Source: JAVBOP01 sp031550405 (GTDB lineage: Bacteria > Bacteroidota > Ignavibacteria > Kapaibacteriales > UBA2268). Taken from it: a DNA stretch of 13,743 nt. The stretch lies in NCBI GenBank assembly GCA_031550405.1, contig JAVBOP010000011.1, positions 1-13,743 of the forward strand. The letters are read 5' to 3'. The translations under genes were made by a program, and so were the position numbers. The stretch's first letter is position 1. The number at the start of each line of letters is the position of its first letter. Below, in pieces: positions 1 to 6,299 of the stretch. The notes under the pieces were generated by a model. The model was not told where the DNA came from. It did no database searches and saw only the letters and a program-made list of their open reading frames with translations.

Positions 1-1
1 G

Positions 2-157
2 ATTGAAAGTTCAAATTCTTCGTTCAGAGACAATTTAGCAAGATTTAACAGAAAAACTAAAAGATACACTAAGTCGTTGAAAATGCTGGAGATTACGTTA
101 GATTTGTTTTTAGATAAAACCTTACATGATTTTGATTATGAATTAACAATCACATAA
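2..157 (+). CDS. IS1-family transposase, C-terminal end (partial at window edge)
   Basis: The frame is open from the window edge to a TAA at 155-157, giving 51 codons. The peptide begins with Ile-Glu, then has Asn and Arg at the spacing of IS1 InsB, followed by LARFNRKT and a YTKS motif. E. coli IS1 InsB has the matching stretch IERHN...LARLGRKS...FSKS near its C-terminus, and the Glu in the IE pair corresponds to the last acidic residue of the DDE catalytic triad. In IS1 this protein cuts and joins the element ends during transposition. Only the tail is visible, so I cannot tell whether the full gene outside the window is intact. The right end of the element should lie shortly after 157; I could not identify its terminal inverted repeat. 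A hairpin repeat begins about 20 bp downstream. Confidence 0.75.
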   Translation: MESSNSSFRDNLARFNRKTKRYTKSLKMLEITLDLFLDKTLHDFDYELTIT

Positions 158-177
158 GCAACAATAAAGTAACAATG

Positions 178-220
178 CCTCTTGCAGAGGGGTGGCAACT
201 GCAAGCTGACGGGGTGTTGT
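178..220 (+). repeat. Double-hairpin dispersed repeat, copy A
   Basis: This copy has the order of the family seen again at 7854-7898 and 7931-7976: a first hairpin (CCTCT-TGC-AGAGG), the linker GGGGTGG, a weaker second dyad and a closing ACGGGGTGTT. The first stem is shortened to 5 bp because the outermost C of the other copies is replaced by G. It lies 20 bp after the IS1-family transposase stop codon. What is visible is the shared structure; function is unknown. Confidence 0.7.
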
Positions 221-238
221 AGGAATAAATATTAATAA

Positions 239-403
239 TTATTTTTTATTTGTGCCGTTTGCTTTCTTTTCGCCTGTATCTTTGGGATGGCTGTTGATAT
301 TGCCGTAGCATTCCGCTATTTCCTTGCGCCCAATGGCAGCGTATCACGTGCAAGCGTCGAGTTTTCTGAGATTTTTTTTAATGAAAAAAGGTTGAGTCTA
401 TAA
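239..403 (+). other. Coding-like stretch in the 158-678 gap, possible gene remnant
   Basis: Both strands are open here in codon-aligned frames. The + frame runs 239-403 (54 codons; 38 aa from the ATG at 287) and is hydrophobic, with an internal GMAVDIAVAFRYF stretch. The - frame is open from 343 to a stop at 239 and reads like a soluble, Lys/Gly/Asn-rich protein end (RKEIAECYGNINS), but has no start codon. Base composition is more GC-rich than the flanks. I do not recognise either peptide, and one is necessarily the shadow of the other. The remainder of the 158-678 gap holds the repeat at 178-220, another weak coding-like patch on the - strand around 400-500, and the promoter region of the receptor gene. 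Confidence 0.25.
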
Positions 404-531
404 ACGCATGTAAAGAAGTTGGGACAGGTTCATTATCAAGCATCTAAAGGTCAAGGCAATTGCAAGCATGGCTACAACTGATATTACGCAATGCTCAAAA
501 AAAAATCCCATATTATTTCCGTTTTTTTTCA

Positions 532-539
532 TATATTTG
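532..539 (+). promoter_or_regulatory. Candidate -7 promoter box for the TonB-dependent receptor
   Basis: TATATTTG matches the Bacteroidota -7 consensus TAnnTTTG exactly. Transcription would start near 545 and leave a leader of about 130 nt. I found no convincing TTG at -33, so this rests on one box. Confidence 0.35.
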
Positions 540-579
540 GACTGTTAATTTTTTTCTTATAAAAAAATCAGGCGCATTA

Positions 580-597
580 TAGCATAGTTTTAATTTT
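580..597 (+). promoter_or_regulatory. Shared upstream motif (copy 1, before the TonB-dependent receptor)
   Basis: TAGCATAGTTTTAATTTT here and TAGCATAGTTTAATTTTA at 6231-6248 share an 11-base identical core plus an AATTTT after a one-base length difference. Both lie 70-100 bp upstream of outer-membrane protein genes. It may be a common regulator site or UTR element; the AT-rich background makes chance possible. Confidence 0.3.
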
Positions 598-678
598 TTT
601 TTAATTGATATGTATCACAACACAGTAAAACATGCAGGCAAGATAAAACTGCATATTCGTTAAATAATTGTTAATATT

Positions 679-3126
679 ATGATAAGCACTTTAAAAATAA
701 GCCTGTTGTGCCTGACAGCATTCTTTATCTTTTCTCCACTTTTTTCTCAAACTACTGGCAAGATAACCGGACGCATTTTGGATGCAGACACCCAAAAGCC
801 ATTGCCAAGCGCCTCGACAGTGCTTGTTCAGGCAAGCGACAGCGTGCGTATTGGCGGCAGCAAAAGCGATAAGGACGGCAAATTTTTAATAGAAGCCAGA
901 GTCGGCGAATACATGCTTGAGGTGAAATATGTCGGGTACAGGACAGAATTATTAAAAAATATTCATATTTCCAAGGATAATATGAATGTGGAGCTTGCCG
1001 ATATTATTTTGCAGCCTGAAGCCATGCAATCCGAACCTATAACCGTTGAAGCCGAGAAGGAGGCAGTGGTTTACAAAGGCGAGCGCAAAATATTCAATAT
1101 CACCAAAGACCTTGTTACTGCTGGCGGCAATGCCACCGATGTGCTGAAAAATATCCCTTCGGTCAATGTGGATAATGATGGCAATGTTACGATGCGTGGT
1201 GCGGGCGTTAAGGTGCTGATTGACGGAAAGGAATCGAACCTGTCGTCCGATATGGCGTTGCAGTCTATACCTTCGGAACTCGTTGAATCTGTTGAACTTA
1301 TCACAAACCCATCTGCCAAATACGAAGCTGACGGCATTACCGGCATTATTGACATCAAGCTGAAAAAGGAGCGTGATGACGGATTTAATGGCATGGTCTC
1401 ACTGCGCGGCGGCAGCGCGCTTGATTTTTCGGGCAGATATAATGGCGGCGGCTCTTTTGACGGCAATTACAAGCTTGGCAAGTGGAATATATTCGGCAAT
1501 GGCTCGGCAAGCTATTTCCGCGGCGGCAATGAAAGCAGCAACTACAGGAAGACATGGCAAGAGCTGGACACAACCCTGCTAAGCCGTGATTATACGTATG
1601 ATTATAGAAGTTTATGGGCTAATGGAAAAATAGGCTTTGACTATAATTTCACTAAAAAAGAATGGATAACGTTCAGCATAAATTATAATACCGGAGGCAG
1701 CGACAACGATAATTTAGAAAATGCCAATATCCATGATAATAATATACTTACAAGAAAGTACAATACATCCAACAATGGCAAGTACAATAACAGCAGCATT
1801 TCTCCCTCGCTCAACTATAAGAAGGATTTTGCGGAACAAGGGCATACCCTGTGGGTAGATATGTACTACTCCTATGGAACAGGCAAGCCGGAGTCGCATT
1901 CCGCTACAACGGATATGCCTGTGCCGCCTATCCTGTTAGATACAACAGAGTTATACCAGAGGCGCATAAGCGATAACGGCACTGCAAGGTTTATTGGGAA
2001 AGTGGATTATGAGCAGCCGACCAAAATAGGCGACCTTGAAACAGGCATTAGATTCCAATTGAACAATTCAAGCGATGTCTATAATTATGAGACACTTACG
2101 GATAATATATGGACGCATGATATTGGGCGCAGCGATGATTATGACTATAATGAGAATATATCCGCTGCATATTTTATGCTCAGCAACAAGTTAGAGAACT
2201 TCAGGTACAAGCTTGGTGTCAGGGCAGAATATACCGACTATAAGTTCATGCAAAATATAATGGATAGCTCATACGCCAATGACTATTTAAGCTGGATACC
2301 GACCTTGAACCTGTCATATAACATAGGCATAGAGCATTCCTTCCGCCTGAACTATTCGCGCCGCATAAGCCGCCCCGGCAAGTGGAATATGAACCCGCAT
2401 GTGTCATGGTCGCTGGATTCTACCACTGCCAGCATGGGCAATCCTTATCTGAAGCCTCAATACTACAACTCATACGAGGCGGATTACATGCTTTTCACTC
2501 CTAAAACCACCGCCTCGCTTAACATATATTACCGCAATACCGACGAGGCAATAGAGTATCTTTATACAACGCTGCCCAATGGCGCACTGCTCTCGCAGCC
2601 TGAAAATCTGGCAAAAAATATGGTATATGGCGTCGATGGCAATTTTATGCAGAAGATAGCAGAGTGGTGGCGGCTGAATATTAATCTCGGGTACTATAAG
2701 ACGACATACGAGGCGTCCCAAAACAATAGCCGCATCAGCAATAGCTGGAGCGGCAACATGAGCATGTTCTTTGATATTACGAAGCAGTTCAGCAGCCAGA
2801 TATCGGCATATTATTCTTCTGGCAATGTAACGCTGCAACGGACAAATGCCGATTATTACAACCTCAGTCTGGGTTGCAGGTATAAGATGCTGGATGATAA
2901 GCTGTCGATAAATATAAGTTTATCCAATTTGATATATCCGGACAATTCAATAGATATAACGCGGGGCGATAACTTCTATTCTGAAAGCAGGAACAATTGG
3001 CAATACCGCTCGTTTTATCTTGGCATAAGCTATAAAATCAACAACTATCAGCAGAAAATGCGCCGCGAGGAAAGGGAAAGCGCAGGGCAGCAACAAGGTC
3101 AAGGCGGCAGCACCTCATCGCCATAA
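679..3126 (+). CDS. TonB-dependent receptor / outer membrane beta-barrel family protein
   Basis: The 815-aa product starts with a signal peptide (about residues 1-23, hydrophobic core then LFSQ). Residues 25-112 form a carboxypeptidase-regulatory-like beta-sandwich (GKITGRILDADTQKPL, GYRTELL). Residues about 130-230 resemble a plug domain (DVLKNIPSV, MRGAGVKVLIDGK, VELITNPSAKYEADG). The rest is a Tyr/Asn-rich, alternating beta-barrel of the OMP_b-brl_3 type, with a short charged, Gln/Gly-rich tail after the last strand. Such proteins sit in the outer membrane and import or bind a ligand using TonB energy; the substrate cannot be inferred. No SusD-like partner follows, so it does not look like a SusCD polysaccharide system. 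It is smaller than SusC proteins and close to the usual 750-850 aa of this subfamily. The start is supported by the signal peptide. Codon use is more GC-rich than in the neighbouring genes. Confidence 0.9.
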   Translation: MISTLKISLLCLTAFFIFSPLFSQTTGKITGRILDADTQKPLPSASTVLVQASDSVRIGGSKSDKDGKFLIEARVGEYMLEVKYVGYRTELLKNIHISKDNMNVELADIILQPEAMQSEPITVEAEKEAVVYKGERKIFNITKDLVTAGGNATDVLKNIPSVNVDNDGNVTMRGAGVKVLIDGKESNLSSDMALQSIPSELVESVELITNPSAKYEADGITGIIDIKLKKERDDGFNGMVSLRGGSALDFSGRYNGGGSFDGNYKLGKWNIFGNGSASYFRGGNESSNYRKTWQELDTTLLSRDYTYDYRSLWANGKIGFDYNFTKKEWITFSINYNTGGSDNDNLENANIHDNNILTRKYNTSNNGKYNNSSISPSLNYKKDFAEQGHTLWVDMYYSYGTGKPESHSATTDMPVPPILLDTTELYQRRISDNGTARFIGKVDYEQPTKIGDLETGIRFQLNNSSDVYNYETLTDNIWTHDIGRSDDYDYNENISAAYFMLSNKLENFRYKLGVRAEYTDYKFMQNIMDSSYANDYLSWIPTLNLSYNIGIEHSFRLNYSRRISRPGKWNMNPHVSWSLDSTTASMGNPYLKPQYYNSYEADYMLFTPKTTASLNIYYRNTDEAIEYLYTTLPNGALLSQPENLAKNMVYGVDGNFMQKIAEWWRLNINLGYYKTTYEASQNNSRISNSWSGNMSMFFDITKQFSSQISAYYSSGNVTLQRTNADYYNLSLGCRYKMLDDKLSINISLSNLIYPDNSIDITRGDNFYSESRNNWQYRSFYLGISYKINNYQQKMRREERESAGQQQGQGGSTSSP

Positions 3127-3179
3127 TATGGAAATAGCGGGCTTCCAATTAAAATCGCATATATACGTAAAGAATTTGT

Positions 3180-3187
3180 TATATTTG
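3180..3187 (+). promoter_or_regulatory. Candidate -7 promoter box for the mannosyltransferase gene
   Basis: TATATTTG, an exact TAnnTTTG match, lies 41 nt before the start codon, giving a leader of roughly 30-35 nt. The 100-bp gap after the receptor gene lacks an obvious terminator, so read-through from upstream is also possible. No clear -33 TTG is seen. Confidence 0.45.
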
Positions 3188-3227
3188 CACTGCAGGTGTT
3201 AATTTATTTAAACAACGAAAATACAGT

Positions 3228-3941
3228 ATGAAAAGTATCGTAGTCATTCCAACATATAATGAAATAGAGAATATATATGGCATTGTCGAGGCTGTGCTTG
3301 CAGCAATTCCGGGACTTAATGTGCTTATTGTCGACGATAATTCGCCTGATGGGACGGCGGCGGCTGTCGAGGAAATGATGAAGACAAATTCCAATATTCA
3401 CCTGATGAAACGAGCCGGAAAGATGGGATTGGGTACTGCATATTGCGACGGTTTTAAGTACTGCCTTGACAGAGGATTCGAGGCAATATTTGAGATGGAT
3501 GCTGATTTTTCACACAACCCAGAGGATTTGCCGCGATTGCTTGCGGAAGTCGAAAATGGCTATGATCTGGCTATCGGTTCTCGCTATATTTCGGGGGTGA
3601 ATGTCGTGAACTGGCCCCTCCGGCGCCTGATTTTGAGCTATGGAGCGAGCATATATTCCCGTTTCGTAACTGGAATGAAAATCAAAGACACAACGGGAGG
3701 ATTCAAATGTTTTCGCGCTGAAGTTTTGCGGAAAATCGATTTAACTCGAATAAAATCAAATGGATATGGTTTTCAGATAGAAATGAATTATCGAGTATGG
3801 AAAAATGGAGGAAAAATCAAAGAGGTTTCAATTATATTCATCGACAGGCGAAGTGGAGTTTCAAAAATGAATAAAAGCATCATTTGGGAGGCTGTCTTTT
3901 TGGTATGGAAACTGCGCTTTTCAGTACGAAAAAAAAGGTAA
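3228..3941 (+). CDS. Polyprenyl-phosphate mannosyltransferase (DPM1-like, GT2)
   Basis: The 237-aa product is a family 2 glycosyltransferase of the dolichyl-phosphate mannose synthase type, which transfers mannose (or another hexose) from a nucleotide sugar to a polyprenyl phosphate on the cytoplasmic face of the membrane. Visible motifs are IPTYNE (residues 7-12), VDDNSPDGT (35-43), the metal-binding DADFSHNP (91-98), GSRY (117-120), TTGGFKCFR (155-163) and the C-terminal FIDRRSGVSKM, which matches the FxDRxxGxSKM signature. There is no C-terminal pair of membrane helices, so this is the short, peripheral form common in bacteria. The length fits that group. The start is chosen because MKSIVVIPTYNE places the first beta strand correctly. 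No other glycan genes are adjacent, so the lipid-linked sugar's destination is unknown. Confidence 0.9.
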   Translation: MKSIVVIPTYNEIENIYGIVEAVLAAIPGLNVLIVDDNSPDGTAAAVEEMMKTNSNIHLMKRAGKMGLGTAYCDGFKYCLDRGFEAIFEMDADFSHNPEDLPRLLAEVENGYDLAIGSRYISGVNVVNWPLRRLILSYGASIYSRFVTGMKIKDTTGGFKCFRAEVLRKIDLTRIKSNGYGFQIEMNYRVWKNGGKIKEVSIIFIDRRSGVSKMNKSIIWEAVFLVWKLRFSVRKKR

Positions 3942-3980
3942 AAGAGTTGTAATGGAAATTCATAAACTTATATTTTTTAG

Positions 3981-3988
3981 TATATTTG
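3981..3988 (+). promoter_or_regulatory. Candidate -7 promoter box in the 3942-4306 gap
   Basis: TATATTTG followed by CG is an exact -7 consensus match. It is more than 300 bp from the Ppx/GppA start but only 4 bp before the GTG of a short open frame at 3993. It may drive a long leader, a small leaderless ORF, or be left over from a lost gene. Confidence 0.35.
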
Positions 3989-3992
3989 CGTT

Positions 3993-4103
3993 GTGAAATC
4001 AGCAGGAATCGAGTACAAATCAATAGAATTAACAGCCTATAGCTTTCCCGTTCAGCGTAGCAACGTACGTTTGAGTAATTTATCCCTTTCCTTTAATATT
4101 TAG
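3993..4103 (+). CDS. Possible small leaderless ORF (36 aa), weak
   Basis: A GTG start lies 4 bp after the -7-like box at 3981-3988 and opens a 36-codon frame ending in TAG at 4101-4103 (begins VKSAGIEYKSIEL). The composition is protein-like, but there are no homologues I can recognise and no ribosome binding site. It could be a remnant of a longer gene: other frames in 4104-4245 also look coding-like on both strands. Treat as a hypothesis. Confidence 0.2.
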   Translation: MKSAGIEYKSIELTAYSFPVQRSNVRLSNLSLSFNI

Positions 4104-4244
4104 CGAATAGGAATTGCACACAGTTAATGCCATGATTTTACATGCAATTATGGCGATTGAGGCTTTTGTCAACACTGATTCCGGTAATGCGATGTCTCTA
4201 ATCAACTCCGCTATGAGCGTTCCATAAGCAAATATTGGTTGTGA
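4080..4244 (-). other. Coding-like relic in the gap before the Ppx/GppA gene
   Basis: The - frame ending at a stop at 4080 reads as a plausible protein end (YGTLIAELIRDIALPESV, later IIACKIMALTV), while the + frame from 4111 also reads well (VNAMILHAIMAIEAFVNTD). A longer - frame extending to an ATG at 4346 runs into the Ppx/GppA start and its first third looks random. I recognise neither peptide. Together with the short frame at 3993-4103, this suggests a decayed gene between two intact ones. Confidence 0.2.
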
Positions 4245-4264
4245 TGGAAGCGGATATATATTTA
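4235..4264 (+). promoter_or_regulatory. Candidate promoter of the Ppx/GppA phosphatase gene
   Basis: TTG at 4235-4237, a 19-nt spacer, then TATATTTA at 4257-4264 (one mismatch to TAnnTTTG). This is the expected geometry of a Bacteroidota promoter and would give a leader of about 35 nt. Matches of this quality can occur by chance in AT-rich sequence. Confidence 0.35.
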
Positions 4265-4306
4265 TGAAAAAATATTCAGAAAACAACATTAATTTGCAAT
4301 TATTAT

Positions 4307-5866
4307 ATGGAAATAAATACGATCGCTGACATTGATATTGGCACAAACTCTATACATTTGGTTGTTGTGGAGGTTAACAAAGACGGATTGATTTCGGTCA
4401 TTTCGCGCAATCGAGAAATGGTGCGCCTCGGCTATGGAAGCAATGGCGATGAGATGAAACACCTTGATAATCAAGCGATTGAGCGAGGTGTTGATACTTT
4501 GATAGCGTTTTCCAAGATTGCCAAGAATTATAACGCTAAAATTCGAGCAGTTGCCACAAGTGCGGTACGGGAAGCAAGGAATGCCAACGTTTTTATTGAC
4601 TTAGTGCGTGAAAAAACTGGTATTGAAATTGAAATTATTTCAGGAACGGAAGAGGGCAGGCTGACCTATCTTGGCGTTTCATATTGCATTCCGATTAGCG
4701 AAAAACAGACTATGATCGTTGATATTGGCGGCGGTTCGACGGAAACGGTTATCGGTTTTGGGGATAATGTGATATTTTCCAATAGCGAAAAAATTGGCAC
4801 AATCCGCTTGATGCAACGCTTTTTTTCGGAAAATACCAGCAAGGAAAATATCGCCAAATGCAGAGAGTATGTGCAGGGGAAACTGGCTCCAATTATGAAA
4901 GAAATGCAGGAGACTGGCTTTCAAAATCTTGTTGGAACTGCGGGCACTTTTGAGAATATCGCTAAAATTGCTTTTACCAAAACAGGCAAGGAATTGCCCG
5001 ATGCTATCAATGGATTTAGCGTTTCTGCCAGTTCCATGCTGAAGATTATTAACGATATTATTCAGCGTGCAACTCCAAGTGAAATCAAGAAGATAGATGG
5101 TATTGAGGAAAAACGGGCTGATATAATTCTTGCGGGTGCTATTATTTTGGAGTATATCCTGCTGAACTGCACTCTGAAAAAAGTGATATTTTCGCCTTAT
5201 GCCCTGCGCGAAGGTGTGATATATGATACTGTGAAAAAACTAGGCATAGTTGATAAGATTCATGGAATAAAAGACTTACGTGCAAATACCATATACAATC
5301 TTGCCAAAAAATTTAATGTCAATATGCCGCATGCTGAACATGTTAAGTATAGTTCGCTAAAGATACTGAGCGCTTTGAAAATTTCGGGCTTCGGAGAATA
5401 CGAGGCTGAGATTTTATCCTACGCAGCTATCTTGCATGATATTGGATATTATATTTCTCACGATCAGCATCACAAACATTCACTGTATCTTATTGAAAAC
5501 AGCGACTTACCCGGATTTACCAATGACGAGGCAAGTTTGATTGCAAACATCGCTCGATACCACAGAAAGAGTCATCCTAAAAAATCTCATGAAGAATTTA
5601 TGGCATTATCAGATAAAAAAAAATTTATAATAAAGGTGTTGTCTGGAATATTAAGGCTTGCAGAAGGTATTGATAGACGCCAACGCCAGCTTGTAGAGTC
5701 GGTGGAACCAATATTTATGAATAATTTTTTAACAATAATATTGCACTCGAAAGACCAGGAGCATCTACCCGACATAGAACTTTGGGGTGCCAATCGCCGC
5801 AAAATACTCCTATCCGAAACGCTAAGCATACCTATTGAAATAATTTATGCCCCAAAAAACATGTGA
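4307..5866 (+). CDS. Ppx/GppA family phosphatase with C-terminal HD domain
   Basis: The 519-aa product belongs to the exopolyphosphatase / guanosine pentaphosphate phosphatase family, which removes terminal phosphates from polyphosphate or converts pppGpp to ppGpp in the cytoplasm. The actin-like (ASKHA) domain shows the first phosphate loop (DIDIGTNSIHL, residues 8-18), SAVREARN (85-92), GTEEGRLTYLGV (113-124) with the catalytic-type Glu, the second phosphate loop VDIGGGSTE (138-146) and a GTAGTFENIA motif. From about residue 335 an HD-type domain follows (HAEHV, LHDIGYY, HHKHS, ARYHRK), as in the long Ppx and GppA proteins. Length is close to E. coli Ppx (513 aa). No ppk, relA or spoT gene is nearby, so sequence alone cannot separate Ppx from GppA activity. 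A terminator directly after the stop closes a single-gene unit. Confidence 0.9.
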   Translation: MEINTIADIDIGTNSIHLVVVEVNKDGLISVISRNREMVRLGYGSNGDEMKHLDNQAIERGVDTLIAFSKIAKNYNAKIRAVATSAVREARNANVFIDLVREKTGIEIEIISGTEEGRLTYLGVSYCIPISEKQTMIVDIGGGSTETVIGFGDNVIFSNSEKIGTIRLMQRFFSENTSKENIAKCREYVQGKLAPIMKEMQETGFQNLVGTAGTFENIAKIAFTKTGKELPDAINGFSVSASSMLKIINDIIQRATPSEIKKIDGIEEKRADIILAGAIILEYILLNCTLKKVIFSPYALREGVIYDTVKKLGIVDKIHGIKDLRANTIYNLAKKFNVNMPHAEHVKYSSLKILSALKISGFGEYEAEILSYAAILHDIGYYISHDQHHKHSLYLIENSDLPGFTNDEASLIANIARYHRKSHPKKSHEEFMALSDKKKFIIKVLSGILRLAEGIDRRQRQLVESVEPIFMNNFLTIILHSKDQEHLPDIELWGANRRKILLSETLSIPIEIIYAPKNM

Positions 5867-5870
5867 TGGG

Positions 5871-5900
5871 AGGTGGTATTTTTTATACCACCTTTTTTTT
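5871..5900 (+). terminator. Rho-independent terminator after the Ppx/GppA gene
   Basis: A perfect 9-bp stem, AGGTGGTAT (5871-5879) and ATACCACCT (5885-5893), with a T5 loop is followed by seven more T residues. It begins 5 bp after the stop codon. Confidence 0.9.
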
Positions 5901-6208
5901 GCAGATATGTAACCCCATTTGCTTGTATAAATTATCTATACTAAATGATTATATTGCACGATATTATGAGGTTAAAAAAATTACAGTTATTGCAGAGAGC
6001 GAAATATAATTTAAAATATATTTAAAAAAATATCGCTTTACAAATAATTAACTTACTTTTCAAAAGCAATGGGGGACAAAAAATGCAACACCCTGTATCA
6101 GTCAAACAATATCTTTATTCAATTCTTTGAAACACAAATTGAAAAAAACAATATTACTTAATTCATAATTTGTGAGTTTTTACTCATGATATATTAGCGA
6201 GATTTGTT
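5901..6208 (+). other. AT-rich intergenic region, no gene seen
   Basis: Upstream part of the gap between the Ppx/GppA terminator and the OmpA-family gene. A 30-codon ATG frame at about 6070 has no ribosome binding site or recognisable peptide and is probably chance. There is no tRNA, no strong hairpin and no copy of the double-hairpin repeat. The candidate promoter and shared motif for the downstream gene follow at 6209-6248. Confidence 0.5.
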
Positions 6209-6216
6209 TAAATTTG
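6209..6216 (+). promoter_or_regulatory. Candidate -7 promoter box for the OmpA-family gene
   Basis: TAAATTTG is an exact TAnnTTTG match 84 nt before the start codon, giving a leader of about 75-80 nt that contains the shared motif at 6231-6248. No TTG at the right distance is seen. Confidence 0.35.
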
Positions 6217-6230
6217 TGGCTATTGATAAT

Positions 6231-6248
6231 TAGCATAGTTTAATTTTA
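6231..6248 (+). promoter_or_regulatory. Shared upstream motif (copy 2, before the OmpA-family gene)
   Basis: TAGCATAGTTTAATTTTA, nearly identical to the motif at 580-597 before the TonB-dependent receptor. If the -7 box at 6209 is right, the motif lies within the 5' leader here, which would favour an RNA-level or downstream-operator role. Confidence 0.3.
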
Positions 6249-6299
6249 TAATTTAAACATGCCTCTTTTCTGCTATTTGCACTATAGATAATAGATATT

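Noticed and set aside
1071..1466. 131-codon open frame on the - strand inside the TonB-dependent receptor gene
   Set aside because: It is fully antisense to a well-supported gene, Ser/Pro-rich as expected of a shadow frame, and has no ribosome binding site or recognisable domain. The same applies to the frame at 2470-2838.
679..3941. Receptor and mannosyltransferase genes as a glycan-uptake or surface polysaccharide operon
   Set aside because: A promoter-like box lies in the 101-bp gap, there is no SusD partner and no other sugar gene, so functional linkage is not supported.
6080..6102. CAACACCCTGTATCAG as a degenerate half copy of the double-hairpin repeat
   Set aside because: It resembles only the closing end of the repeat in inverted orientation, with a mismatch and an insertion and no hairpin, so chance is the simpler explanation.
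6071..6163. 30-codon ATG frame in the gap before the OmpA-family gene
   Set aside because: No ribosome binding site or promoter at a suitable distance, peptide not protein-like beyond chance for AT-rich sequence.
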